Of a stretch of DNA of 64,000 bases, positions 45,608 through 54,770 are shown piece after piece. Source of the stretch: Pedobacter sp. PACM 27299 (GTDB lineage Bacteria; Bacteroidota; Bacteroidia; Sphingobacteriales; Sphingobacteriaceae). The stretch covers positions 372,001 to 436,000 of the forward strand of contig NZ_CP012996.1 of the NCBI RefSeq assembly GCF_001412655.1, read 5' to 3'. The position numbers and the translations under genes are program-made. The notes beneath the pieces are model-generated. The model searched no databases. It saw nothing but the letters and a program-made list of their open reading frames with translations, and had not been told where the DNA came from. Position 1 is the stretch's first letter, and the number at the start of each line of letters is the position of its first letter.

Positions 45608-46451
45608 AAGAGCAGTGGATATCGTAGTCATCTCCGACGTTCACCTTGGAACCTATGGCTGCCAGGCCAAAGAACTCTTAAAATACCTGAAAAGTATCAA
45701 ACCCAATCAGATTATTCTCAATGGTGATATCATTGACATCTGGCAATTTAGTAAACGCTACTGGCCGGAAACACACATGAAAGTGTTGCGTAAGCTCATG
45801 AAATTTGTGGTAGAAGGCGTTCCGGTATATTACCTGACCGGCAACCATGATGAGCTGCTGCGCAAGTTTGCCGATATACACATGGGTGCTTTCCACCTCC
45901 AAAATAAGCTGGTTCTAGAGCTGGACGGTAAAAAAGCATGGTTCTTTCATGGCGATATTTTCGATGTGACCATGCAGCATTCCAAATGGCTTGCCAAACT
46001 AGGCGCTGTCGGTTACGACTCCCTCATTCTCATCAACAGCCTTGCCAATTGGTTCCTCGGACTTTTCGGTAAAGAGAAAATGAGCTTTTCCAAAAAAATT
46101 AAAGCAGCCTTTAAAGATGCCGTTAAATTCATCAATAGCTTTGAAAATACAGCCGCAGATCTCGCCATCGAAAATGGCTATCAATACGTAGTCTGCGGAC
46201 ATATCCACCAACCTGAAATGAGAACCATTGCCAATGAATCCGGTGAAGTATTGTACTTAAACAGTGGAGATTGGGTGGAAAACCTGACCGCCCTGGAATA
46301 CCAGGATAAAGCATGGAAGATTTTCAAATATGACCCAAAAGACTTTGAAAAAGAAGAACTCGAAGAGGGCGAATTGTCCGATAGCGAAGACCTTCACAGC
46401 AAACTGGATATCAATGTGCTGCTTCAAAAGATTAAATTAGAAATTGTCTAA
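45597..46451 (+). CDS. LpxH-like UDP-2,3-diacylglucosamine diphosphatase / metallophosphoesterase
   Basis: Calcineurin-like phosphoesterase of 284 residues, likely the UDP-2,3-diacylglucosamine hydrolase step of lipid A synthesis or a related enzyme. The dimetal motifs are DVHLG (D14, H16), NGDIIDIW, TGNHDE, and CGHIHQP near residue 203. Start at the tandem ATG 45597/45600; an upstream TTG at 45549 would overlap another short ORF and lacks homology. The C-terminal 30 residues are acidic. It overlaps the putative membrane peptide and precedes a glycosyltransferase. Confidence 0.85.
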   Translation: MMSKRAVDIVVISDVHLGTYGCQAKELLKYLKSIKPNQIILNGDIIDIWQFSKRYWPETHMKVLRKLMKFVVEGVPVYYLTGNHDELLRKFADIHMGAFHLQNKLVLELDGKKAWFFHGDIFDVTMQHSKWLAKLGAVGYDSLILINSLANWFLGLFGKEKMSFSKKIKAAFKDAVKFINSFENTAADLAIENGYQYVVCGHIHQPEMRTIANESGEVLYLNSGDWVENLTALEYQDKAWKIFKYDPKDFEKEELEEGELSDSEDLHSKLDINVLLQKIKLEIV

Positions 46452-46480
46452 AGCGTAAAAATTGTAGATATTCGGTGCGG

Positions 46481-47467
46481 ATGAAAATACTATACGCTAT
46501 TCAGGGTACAGGAAATGGACATATTAGCAGAGCAAGGGAAATCGTTCCACTATTGCAGCAATATGGAGACGTAGATTTACTGATCAGCGGTACCCAGGCA
46601 GATGTTCAATTGGTGCAGAAAGTCAAGTACCAGCTTCATGGATTCAGTTTTGTTTTTGGAAAAAAAGGTGGCGTGAACCACTATGAAACCTGGAAAACGA
46701 TGAACCTTCCACGTTTCGTGAAAGACATGAAGACCATTCCCTTAAAAGATTACAACCTGATCCTGAATGATTTTGAGCCGGTAACGGCATGGGCTTGCCG
46801 CATGCAGGGATTGGAAAGCGTAGGCTTAAGTCACCAGGCCTCTTTCCAATCCAGAAAAGTACCAAAACCCATTAGTATCGACTGGGCGCAGCTGGTAATG
46901 AAGTATTATGCACCAGCCACGCATTATGTAGGTTTCCATTTTGAACGATACGACGATTTTATTTATACCCCGGTCATCCGCTCCGAAATCCGAAATATGA
47001 AGGTCAGTAATCTTGGCCATTATACGGTTTACCTGCCTGCAATCGACGATAAATACCTGGTGCCTATTCTTAAACAGATTCCCCAGGTGAAATGGCAGGT
47101 GTTTTCTAAACACACCAGATTCAGCTATATCGATGGCAACGTAGAAGTGTATCCAATCAATAACGAGCTGTTCAATACAAGCCTGGCCTCCTGCGAAGGA
47201 TTGTTTACCGGTGGCGGCTTTGAAGGCCCTGCAGAAGCATTATTTCTGGGAAAAAAGCTGCTGGTTGCCCCGATGAAATTTCAGTACGAACAGCAGTGTA
47301 ATGCCTTCGCATTGAAGAAATTCGGGCTCCCTGTCATCTGGGCAAGTAATAAGAACTGGCTGCCGATCATCAAAGACTGGGTGCAGAACCCTCAGGAACA
47401 CCAGTTCCAGTTCCCTGATGAAACCGCTGCGGTAATTGAGAAAGTAGTGAAGGATTTTGCCAGATAA
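46481..47467 (+). CDS. GT-B glycosyltransferase (family 28-like)
   Basis: Glycosyltransferase of 328 residues resembling MurG/MGDG-synthase-like or UDP-glycosyltransferases. It begins MKILYAIQGTGNGHISRAREIVPLL, with the Gly-rich loop TGNGH; the donor-binding segment is GLFTGGGFEGPAEALFLGKKLLVAPMKFQYEQQCNA near residues 246-281. ATG 46481 is chosen over a GTG 6 bp upstream. The preceding lipid-A-type phosphoesterase suggests a lipid or LPS-precursor substrate; this is inference. Confidence 0.85.
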   Translation: MKILYAIQGTGNGHISRAREIVPLLQQYGDVDLLISGTQADVQLVQKVKYQLHGFSFVFGKKGGVNHYETWKTMNLPRFVKDMKTIPLKDYNLILNDFEPVTAWACRMQGLESVGLSHQASFQSRKVPKPISIDWAQLVMKYYAPATHYVGFHFERYDDFIYTPVIRSEIRNMKVSNLGHYTVYLPAIDDKYLVPILKQIPQVKWQVFSKHTRFSYIDGNVEVYPINNELFNTSLASCEGLFTGGGFEGPAEALFLGKKLLVAPMKFQYEQQCNAFALKKFGLPVIWASNKNWLPIIKDWVQNPQEHQFQFPDETAAVIEKVVKDFAR

Positions 47468-47496
47468 TTTGCTTTACTTTGCCTTAATATACAGGC

Positions 47497-48477
47497 ATGA
47501 TCAATCAATTTAGAAATTTAAACCCTATAAACCTGCTCCTGTTATTCGCATATACTTTTTTTATGCGCATGGCGATTTTTGCAGACCCGCCAGAACACCT
47601 GAATTTTGAATTCCTGGAACCTTATACCAAGTTTTTTATTCAGATTCCCGTTCAAAATAGCTTTTCGCCTATAGGAAACGCATTTTTTGCCGCAATCATT
47701 ATCTATGTTCAGGCGATTTTATTCAATAGGGTAGTCAATAATCATGGCTTATTGAACAAGCCGAATTTCTTGCCAGCCTTGATGTATGTGACTGCTTCAG
47801 GTCTGTTCATGCCCTTTCTGGTGCTGAGCCCAACCCTAATCTGTAACTTTATACTGATCTGGATCATGGACAAATTGCTGAAAGTAGGCAAGTCCTCCAA
47901 TGCCCTGATGATCATGTTTGATATCGGCATGCTGATCGCAATCGGTACCCTGATTTACTTCCCTTTTATTGTGATGCTGGTGATGATCTGGTTTACACTC
48001 TTATTATACCGTTCCTTTAACGGTAAGGAGTGGATTGCCGGTTTGGTTGGCTTTTTAACGATATTTTTCTTCGTCTGGGTCTTCTATTATTGGAATGACA
48101 GCCTCTCGATGTTCTACAAAATCTGGCTGCCATTGGGTAATAAATTCCCTTCGGTTTTCAAGATCAATTACAACGATTACCTCGTACTGGTGCCGGTATT
48201 GGTGATGATGGTACTGGCGATGATCCAGCTGCGGGAAAACTTTTTCAGGAGCTTCATCAGTACGAGAAAAGCCTTCCAGATGTTATTCATTATGTTCGTG
48301 GTCGCCATCCTCAGCTTTTATACGAAACCGGATTTCAGACTTTATCATTTCCTGCTCTGCGTGCCTCCAGGGTCGGTATTACTAGCCTATTATTTTTCTA
48401 ACGCCAAAAAGCGCTGGTTTTATGAGAGCTTATTCCTGATTCTGGTTTTAGCAATCCAGTACTTTTTGTTTGTTTAA
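47497..48477 (+). CDS. DUF6427 membrane protein
   Basis: Hydrophobic protein of 326 residues with about eight helices and almost no soluble domain, matching the Bacteroidota family DUF6427. N-terminal FRNLNPINLLLLFAYTFFMRM and central DFRLYHFLLCVPPGSVLLAYYFS are recognisable blocks. Function unknown. It sits between a glycosyltransferase and coaX, and I see a strong coaX promoter only downstream, so this gene probably belongs to the upstream unit. Confidence 0.82.
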   Translation: MINQFRNLNPINLLLLFAYTFFMRMAIFADPPEHLNFEFLEPYTKFFIQIPVQNSFSPIGNAFFAAIIIYVQAILFNRVVNNHGLLNKPNFLPALMYVTASGLFMPFLVLSPTLICNFILIWIMDKLLKVGKSSNALMIMFDIGMLIAIGTLIYFPFIVMLVMIWFTLLLYRSFNGKEWIAGLVGFLTIFFFVWVFYYWNDSLSMFYKIWLPLGNKFPSVFKINYNDYLVLVPVLVMMVLAMIQLRENFFRSFISTRKAFQMLFIMFVVAILSFYTKPDFRLYHFLLCVPPGSVLLAYYFSNAKKRWFYESLFLILVLAIQYFLFV

Positions 48478-48499
48478 CTTTTTTTAACAATTTGGTCCC

Positions 48500-48528
48500 T
48501 TGAAACTTGCTAAAGATTAATAGCTTTG
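48500..48528 (+). promoter_or_regulatory. Promoter of coaX
   Basis: -33 element TTG (48500-48502) and perfect -7 element TAGCTTTG (48521-48528) with an 18-base spacer. The predicted start of transcription is about 13 bases upstream of ATG 48546, which argues against the TTG start at 48540. Confidence 0.8.
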
Positions 48529-48545
48529 TGCCATGAGGGTTGGAG

Positions 48546-49301
48546 ATGTATAATCTTGTTATAGATATCGGTAATACAAACAGCAAAATTGCTGTTTTGG
48601 ATGACAGAGTGATTGTTCATAGCCAGGCATTTAAACAGCTTGATCCGAAGGTGTTAATGGGTGTAATCCAGAAATACCATGTTACCTGCAGTACCATCTC
48701 CAGTGTCGGACCAGAATTAGAAGAGGTAATTACCCTATTGAAAAATAATACGGTTTACATCCCTTTTTCGACCGCTGTAAATACCGGAATAAAGAATTAT
48801 TATCAAACATTAGCCACACTGGGATTGGATCGATGGGCAAAAATTATTGCCGCGAACCATTACTTTAAAGGTAAAAATTGTTTCATAATAGATGCAGGTA
48901 CCTGTATTACCTACGACCTGCTGAATGCCCAAAGTGAATATTTTGGAGGCAGCATCAGCTTAGGAATAGACATGCGCTTCCAGGCATTAAACCATTATAC
49001 CGGGCGTTTGCCATTGGTAGCATGGGACCGGGAAGCAGGAACAGTGCCGGATGGTACTGATACCACCACCGCCATTCAAAATGGGGTTTTACAAGGCGTA
49101 ATTAACGAAGTGGAGGGCTTTATCGCTCAACACACTAATAAAAATAAAGACCTTACGGTACTGATAACAGGAGGTAATGCTGAATTTTTGCTGAAACAAT
49201 TAAAAAACAGCATCTTTGCGCCTCAAATTATTCACGATCCGTATTTGGTTATAAAAGGATTAAATGAAGTCATTGCTTTCGAATATGTACAAAAAAATTA
49301 A
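48546..49301 (+). CDS. coaX: Type III pantothenate kinase
   Basis: First enzyme of coenzyme A synthesis, phosphorylating pantothenate; type III enzymes belong to the ASKHA fold. ATG 48546 gives 251 residues beginning MYNLVIDIGNTNSK, the P-loop-like phosphate-1 motif; LGLDRWAKIIAA, IIDAGTCITYDLL and GGSISLGIDMRFQAL are other family motifs. The upstream TTG at 48540 is not needed. It overlaps the outer-membrane protein gene. Confidence 0.95.
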   Translation: MYNLVIDIGNTNSKIAVLDDRVIVHSQAFKQLDPKVLMGVIQKYHVTCSTISSVGPELEEVITLLKNNTVYIPFSTAVNTGIKNYYQTLATLGLDRWAKIIAANHYFKGKNCFIIDAGTCITYDLLNAQSEYFGGSISLGIDMRFQALNHYTGRLPLVAWDREAGTVPDGTDTTTAIQNGVLQGVINEVEGFIAQHTNKNKDLTVLITGGNAEFLLKQLKNSIFAPQIIHDPYLVIKGLNEVIAFEYVQKN

Positions 49302-50574
49302 TTATATAGCAGCAGTTTTGGTGTTGTTTACCGGCATCACTGCCCAGGCACAGGTTACCTCGCAATCTCCATATTCCAGATATGGTCTTGGGAATGTGAA
49401 AGAATTGGTGCTTCCTCAGTTAAGAGCGATGGGTGGAATTTCTGCCGGTGTATATAAACCGAATGGTTACAACAATATCAATATGCAGAATCCAGCTTCT
49501 TATGCCGGAATTTCAATGACTACTGCTGATATGGGCCTATCCGGTACCTTTACTAAATTGAGCACAGGCAGCCTTTCTGAAAAAGATTTTAATGGTTCTT
49601 TAAATCACATCGCCTTCGCATTCCCGCTGATTCAAGGAAAAACAGGCTTGAGCTTTGGTTTAATGCCATATACACAAGTTGGTTATGATTATCAGACGGT
49701 AAGCAGAGTGGATACCACTAATGCCATCAATAGATTTACAGGACAAGGCGGTCTTTCGAAAGCTTATTTAGGTATTGGTCAGGCAATTGGTGACAATTTC
49801 AGGATTGGTGCCAATGTGGAATACATCTTCGGTGATGTAGAAAATAGCAGCTCTTACGAATTGCAAAGAGTCAATGCCTTGTATACCAGAATTCAGGATA
49901 AAAATAGCGTTGGCGGTGTAAGTTTCTCTTACGGTGCTCAATATGAAATTAAATTAGGCGGTAAAAAGAGAATTACCCTGGGATACTCCGGATCTGCTTC
50001 TTCTAACATCAACTCTACCAAAACTTACGTAGCTTCTCAGTTCATCAGAACAGCGACAGGTGAAGATACCGGTGTTTCTGATACCACTTCCTTCATTGAT
50101 GGCGGAAAATCAAGCCTAAAACTTCCATTAACACATAACTTTGGATTTACTGTTCAAAAAGACAATAAATGGTTGATCGGTGCCGATTATAGAATGGGTG
50201 GCTGGAAAAAATTAACAATTGGTGGTGTAAATCAAGGTTTACAAGATAGCTGGGGTTTCTCAGCAGGTGGTCAGTTCACTCCTGATATCACTTCAATCAA
50301 CAACTATTTCGACCGTATAGATTACCGTGTAGGTTATACTTACGATAAAACATACATCCAGAGAGGTGGTCAGGACATTAAACAGCAAGCCATTACTTTC
50401 GGTTTAGGATTGCCACTGGCTTCCAGCAGATACTCGATTTACAAAATGAACTTTACTACGGAAATCGGAAAAAGAGGTTCACTGATGAATGGATTAGTAA
50501 AAGAGAATTACATCAATTTCCATCTTGCATTTACGCTTAATGATACCTGGTTCATTAAAAACAAGCTTTATTAA
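49285..50574 (+). CDS. Outer-membrane beta-barrel protein (FadL/PorV-like)
   Basis: Predicted outer-membrane barrel of 429 residues. ATG 49285 gives a signal peptide MYKKINYIAAVLVLFTGITAQA, overlapping coaX by 17 bp; an ATG at 49264 is also in frame. The mature region contains SPYSRYGLGNVKELVLPQLRAMGGISAG, a conserved N-terminal plug-like segment (hatch) in Bacteroidota FadL/PorV-type barrels, and alternating aromatic strands to the end. The coaX-barrel-lptC order suggests an envelope-biogenesis or transport role. Function unknown. Confidence 0.82.
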   Translation: MYKKINYIAAVLVLFTGITAQAQVTSQSPYSRYGLGNVKELVLPQLRAMGGISAGVYKPNGYNNINMQNPASYAGISMTTADMGLSGTFTKLSTGSLSEKDFNGSLNHIAFAFPLIQGKTGLSFGLMPYTQVGYDYQTVSRVDTTNAINRFTGQGGLSKAYLGIGQAIGDNFRIGANVEYIFGDVENSSSYELQRVNALYTRIQDKNSVGGVSFSYGAQYEIKLGGKKRITLGYSGSASSNINSTKTYVASQFIRTATGEDTGVSDTTSFIDGGKSSLKLPLTHNFGFTVQKDNKWLIGADYRMGGWKKLTIGGVNQGLQDSWGFSAGGQFTPDITSINNYFDRIDYRVGYTYDKTYIQRGGQDIKQQAITFGLGLPLASSRYSIYKMNFTTEIGKRGSLMNGLVKENYINFHLAFTLNDTWFIKNKLY

Positions 50575-50581
50575 GCGAGGT

Positions 50582-51154
50582 ATGAAATCCTTAAGCATAC
50601 CCACTGGTTTGGCTATATTGTGCTTATTCCAGCTTTGCTTGAGTTCCTGTGGGGAAGACGACTTGAAAAAAGCCGCCCCACTTTCAAAAAAAGACTTGGT
50701 GCTCAACCGCGATCGTACCATCGACGTGGAGATCACTTATAGTGATTCCTCCAAAGTGAAAGGGATCGGTAAGGCACCCATCATGGATAAAATTACCCCT
50801 GCAAGCGGCGCAACCTATCAGGAGATGCCTAAAGGAGTGAAAATAAACTTCATGAATGACAGCCTAAAGGTCAAAGGCTCCATCACTTCCGATTATGCCA
50901 TCTCCAAAGACACCGAAAAACTCGTGATCTTTAAACGAAATGTGGTCGTTGTCGACGAACAGCTGACTTTCAATACCGAAGAATTAACCTGGGATCAAAA
51001 TAAAAAGATGTTTTACTCGCCGCAAGGCGTCATCACGAAACCCGATGGTACGGTCATCAATGCCGTAAACTTCAGCGCAAAGCAGGATTTCAGCGTTTTC
51101 AACTTCGAACAAGGCTTTGGAGAGACTTATGTAGACAAAAATTTCGGCGAATAA
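50582..51154 (+). CDS. lptC: LPS export periplasmic component LptC-like lipoprotein
   Basis: LptC-family protein that bridges the LptBFG transporter to LptA. It is 190 residues starting at ATG 50582 (MKSLSIPTGLAILCLFQLCLSSC); the lipobox LSSC makes it a lipoprotein, while the E. coli protein is membrane-anchored by a helix. The body has the beta-jellyroll repeats with FMNDSLKVKGSITSDYAIS and EELTWDQNKKMFYSPQGVI. ATG 50525, in frame upstream, overlaps the barrel gene and was rejected. It is 7 bp after the barrel gene. Confidence 0.85.
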   Translation: MKSLSIPTGLAILCLFQLCLSSCGEDDLKKAAPLSKKDLVLNRDRTIDVEITYSDSSKVKGIGKAPIMDKITPASGATYQEMPKGVKINFMNDSLKVKGSITSDYAISKDTEKLVIFKRNVVVVDEQLTFNTEELTWDQNKKMFYSPQGVITKPDGTVINAVNFSAKQDFSVFNFEQGFGETYVDKNFGE

Positions 51155-51282
51155 TCAGCGGTTTTAAAAGCGCATATTTCCTTAATTTTTAAATACTTAA
51201 TCAAAAACAATTTTATATTTTCTTTTTTTCCCAAAAGTTGTATCTTGCGCCCTCTTAAAAAGGATTTATAAATAAGAATATT

Positions 51283-53379
51283 ATGGGATTAATGACATTT
51301 TTGCGGAATCGCGCAGGGTACATTTTGATCGGTGCCATCGGTTTTGCAATTGTTGCATTTTTAGTTGGTGATGCAGTTAACGTAGGTAAGCCTTTTTGGG
51401 CCGAATCTCAAAAGGTTGTAGGATCGATTGACGGTGAAGATATTAGCATTGATACTTTTGGTCCTAAAGTAGACCAGAGTTTAGCGCAGTTTAAACAACA
51501 ATATGGTGGCTCAGGCAATGCCCAGATGCAGGCAATGGCAGTAGACAACGTTTGGAACGGTGAAATTGCAACGGTTCTTTTAGGTAAAGAATACAACCGC
51601 CTGGGTTTAACGATCTCTGGTGATGAATTATTTGATTTATTGCAAGGTAAAAACCCAAGCCCACTGATCGTTCAGTACTTCGGTAACCCGCAAACAGGTC
51701 AGGTAAACCGCGCTGAAGTGATCGCCTCATTAAAACAGCAAGCAAAAAATCCTCAATTGAAACAACAATGGGATATGTTGCAGGCGGAAATCGAAAAACA
51801 AGCTTTACAACAAAAATATGCGAACCTGGTTCGTAATTCAGTATATGTAACCACGCTGGAAGCAAATGATGAATACATCAACCGTAATAAATTGGCTAAC
51901 TTCAAATATGTAGCCCTTGATTACGCAACTATCGCTGATGCAACGTTAAAATTGACAGAATCAGATTACTCTGATTATTACAATGCCAACAAAGCTCGCT
52001 TTGAAAGCCCTGCAGAAACCCGTTCATTCGAGTATGTAACTTTCAGCGTTAACCCAACAAAAGATGATTCTGTTGCAGTAAGAACACAAGTAGAGAAATT
52101 AGCGGCAGACTTCAAAACGGCTGTAAACGATTCTTTATTCGCTGCATTGAACTCAGATGTGAAAGTTCCTTATGTATATATGTCGAAAGGTAAATTAGAT
52201 CCTGCTGTTGATTCAGTTGTATTTAACGTTCCTGCAGGTAGCTATTACGGTCCTAAATTCTCTGGTAACTCTTACAAATTGGTGAAAGTTGTAGATACTC
52301 GTTTCTCTCCGGATTCAGTGAAAGCTAGCCACATCTTAATCGACCCAGCTAAATTAGGTGGCGTAGATAAAGCCATCAAATTAGCAGATTCGTTAAAAGG
52401 ATTGGTTCAAGGTGGTGCAAACTTCGCAGCATTGGCAAAACAATATAGCGTAGATGGTTCGAAAGATAAAGGTGGTGACCTTGGTACTTTCAGCCGCGGA
52501 CAAATGGTTCCAGAATTTGAGAATGCTGCCTTCAATGGTAAACCAGGCGATCTTAAAGTGGTAACTTCTCAGTTCGGTGTACACTTGATCAAAGTTGAAA
52601 AACAAATCGGGAACTCTAAAGTTGCTAAACTAGCTTATATCGAGAAAAACCTTTCTCCAAGTAATAAAACTAAAGATGCAGCTTACAAAAAAGCAAGCAG
52701 CTTCCTGGCTGAAGTGAAAGACAATAACTTCTCTGAATTAGCACAGAAAAAAGGTTATACTGTAGGTGTAGCTGATAAAGTGACTGCTTCTCAAGGTTTC
52801 GCTCCAGGTTTAGATAACCCTCGTCAGTTGATCCGCGATGCCTATGCTGCTGATAAAGGTGATATCCTGAAAGAAATCTACCAGATGGACAATGCTTTCG
52901 TAATTGCACGCGTAACTGGTGTAAATCCAAAAGGTACTTTACCATTGGAAGCGGTTAAAAAAGATATCGAGCCATTGGTTCGTAATGCTGTAAAAGCAAA
53001 AATGCTGACTGAAAAAGCAAATGCAGCCCTACAAGGTGCAGGAAACCTGGATCAGGTAGCTAAGAAATTAGGTCAGCCAGTAAACCCAGTTCAAAATATT
53101 GTGTTTGCTAACCCAATCATCCCAGGTGCTGCTCAGGAAAATAAATTGGTAGGTTCCGTATTCGGTTCTCAGCCAGGTAAAGTTTCTCAGCCAGTAGATG
53201 GTGAGCGTGGGGTGTATGTGTTCTCAGTAGATAATTTCATCAATCCAGCGCCTTTAGCGAATACCTACAAACAAAAAGAAGCCATGATGCAGGCAATTGC
53301 ACAACGCTCTTTAGGTTCAGCTTTCCAGGCCCTGCAGGATAAAGCCAAGATAAAAGACAATAGAGTGAAATTCTATTAA
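51283..53379 (+). CDS. Membrane-anchored peptidylprolyl isomerase (PpiD/SurA-like)
   Basis: Periplasmic folding factor, 698 residues. It has one N-terminal helix (about 12-30, GYILIGAIGFAIVAFLVGDAV), a SurA_N-like chaperone region, and a parvulin PPIase domain (about 345-440: ASHILI, KDKGGDLGTFSRGQMVPEFENAAF, FGVHLIKVE). The region after 440 holds a second, less clear parvulin-like part. The TATCTTGC at 51241-51248 is a weak -7 box. The gene is followed by a terminator and probably forms a single-gene unit. Confidence 0.9.
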   Translation: MGLMTFLRNRAGYILIGAIGFAIVAFLVGDAVNVGKPFWAESQKVVGSIDGEDISIDTFGPKVDQSLAQFKQQYGGSGNAQMQAMAVDNVWNGEIATVLLGKEYNRLGLTISGDELFDLLQGKNPSPLIVQYFGNPQTGQVNRAEVIASLKQQAKNPQLKQQWDMLQAEIEKQALQQKYANLVRNSVYVTTLEANDEYINRNKLANFKYVALDYATIADATLKLTESDYSDYYNANKARFESPAETRSFEYVTFSVNPTKDDSVAVRTQVEKLAADFKTAVNDSLFAALNSDVKVPYVYMSKGKLDPAVDSVVFNVPAGSYYGPKFSGNSYKLVKVVDTRFSPDSVKASHILIDPAKLGGVDKAIKLADSLKGLVQGGANFAALAKQYSVDGSKDKGGDLGTFSRGQMVPEFENAAFNGKPGDLKVVTSQFGVHLIKVEKQIGNSKVAKLAYIEKNLSPSNKTKDAAYKKASSFLAEVKDNNFSELAQKKGYTVGVADKVTASQGFAPGLDNPRQLIRDAYAADKGDILKEIYQMDNAFVIARVTGVNPKGTLPLEAVKKDIEPLVRNAVKAKMLTEKANAALQGAGNLDQVAKKLGQPVNPVQNIVFANPIIPGAAQENKLVGSVFGSQPGKVSQPVDGERGVYVFSVDNFINPAPLANTYKQKEAMMQAIAQRSLGSAFQALQDKAKIKDNRVKFY

Positions 53380-53400
53380 TCTTATTTTACGTAATTTTGT

Positions 53401-53433
53401 AACCGGAAGTATTTTTGCTTCCGGTTTTTTTAT
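53401..53433 (+). terminator. Intrinsic terminator after the PpiD-like gene
   Basis: Perfect 9-bp stem AACCGGAAG (53401-53409) / CTTCCGGTT (53418-53426) with loop TATTTTTG, followed by a T7 run. It lies 21 bp after the stop codon and only 16 bp before the next gene. Confidence 0.93.
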
Positions 53434-53442
53434 TTTATAAGC

Positions 53443-53958
53443 ATGGACATTCAAGAAAACTTCGTTAATAAAGTAGCTGCAAGTGGATTGATCACTTTCA
53501 ATCTGGAAGAATACTACCATACCGGTGAAAGAGTGGTTTATGATATCAAAGACAATCTTTTTCATGGGCTGATGCTGAGAGAGAAAGATTTTAGAGAGTT
53601 TATTAAAACCCACGACTGGGCCAGTTATACCGGAAAAAATATTGCAGTCATCTGTAGTGCCGATGCCATCGTACCTACATGGGCCTATATGCTGCTCGCC
53701 AATAAATTAAAACCTTATGCCAATGAAGTGGTATTCGGAAGCCTCGAAACCCTGGAATCGGTGCTGTTTACCAAAGCACTGGCTAAAATAGACCTGAATG
53801 CCTTCGCTGGAGAACGCGTGGTCGTAAAAGGATGCGCAGATATCGATGTGCCCATCTCTGCCTATGTGGAGATTACCAGCCTGCTCAGCCCTGTGGTAAA
53901 GAGCATTATGTACGGAGAACCTTGTTCTACCGTGCCAATATATAAGCGAAAGGATTAA
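53443..53958 (+). CDS. DUF2480 family protein
   Basis: Protein of 171 residues in the Bacteroidota family DUF2480, with no signal peptide or membrane helix. Blocks include NKVAASGLITFNLEEYYHTGERVVYDI, WASYTGKNIAVICSADAIVPTWAYMLL and KGCADIDVPISAYVEITSLL. Function unknown. It begins directly after the terminator; the following DUF3108 and DUF3109 genes are on the same strand with short gaps, so the three could form an operon. Confidence 0.88.
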   Translation: MDIQENFVNKVAASGLITFNLEEYYHTGERVVYDIKDNLFHGLMLREKDFREFIKTHDWASYTGKNIAVICSADAIVPTWAYMLLANKLKPYANEVVFGSLETLESVLFTKALAKIDLNAFAGERVVVKGCADIDVPISAYVEITSLLSPVVKSIMYGEPCSTVPIYKRKD

Positions 53959-53988
53959 ATTTGGAGTGTTTTTTGTTTAAACCCTGAT

Positions 53989-54765
53989 ATGAAGAAATCA
54001 TTATTGATCATTACTATTGCATTATTAAGTTTCAGGGGCATGGCTCAAGAACTTCCTTTTGTTAAAGAACCTGTTTTTCAGGTGGGGGAAGTGCTGAAAT
54101 ATAAATTGAGGTATGGTTTCATTACCGCAGCAGAAGGTACCTTAAAAGTGCTGGATACTGACCTTAAATTCGATGGTAAACCCACTTATCGCCTTTCAGT
54201 AGACGGAGAAACATCCGGTACATTCGATGTTTTTTATAAAATAAGAGACCATTATGATTCTTATATCGACCGCGTAAACCTGAAACCTTATTTCTACCAG
54301 GAGAACATCCGCGAAGGCAGCTACCGCAGAGAAGATAAAGCAAGATTTTATCAGACCGATCAAAAGGTAGTCGCCACGAAAGGGACTTTTAAAACTCCTG
54401 ATAAACAGACATTCGACCTGGTATCTACCTACTATTTTGCCAGAAGTCTGGACATTTCGAAATTGAATCCCGGTGATGAAGTCAAACTGAATTACTTTTT
54501 AGGGGATGAAATCAACCAGCTGAAAATAGAGTTTGTAGGCCGCGAAGTGGTGAAAACCAAAATGGGTAAAATCAGGTGTTTGAAATTTAGCCCTTCTATT
54601 AAGCCCGGAAGGATCTTTAGAAAAGATAGCAGATTATACCTGTGGATCACAGATGATGGAAACAGGGTGCCTGTAAAGGCTCAGGTGGAGATCCTGGTGG
54701 GTGCAGTGACAATGGAAATTAAATCAGCCGATGGATTGAAGTATCCCCTGGCGATCGTAAAATAA
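53989..54765 (+). CDS. DUF3108 domain protein, exported
   Basis: Exported protein of 258 residues; signal peptide MKKSLLIITIALLSFRGMAQ. The mature part is a beta-rich DUF3108 domain with EVLKYKLRYGFITAAEGTLKV near residue 30 and DVFYKIRDHYDSYIDRVNLKPY. Proteins of this family are periplasmic or outer-membrane-associated; a lipid-carrier or barrel-like structure is suspected but not shown. It begins 30 bp after DUF2480. Confidence 0.85.
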   Translation: MKKSLLIITIALLSFRGMAQELPFVKEPVFQVGEVLKYKLRYGFITAAEGTLKVLDTDLKFDGKPTYRLSVDGETSGTFDVFYKIRDHYDSYIDRVNLKPYFYQENIREGSYRREDKARFYQTDQKVVATKGTFKTPDKQTFDLVSTYYFARSLDISKLNPGDEVKLNYFLGDEINQLKIEFVGREVVKTKMGKIRCLKFSPSIKPGRIFRKDSRLYLWITDDGNRVPVKAQVEILVGAVTMEIKSADGLKYPLAIVK

Positions 54766-54770
54766 ATAAA

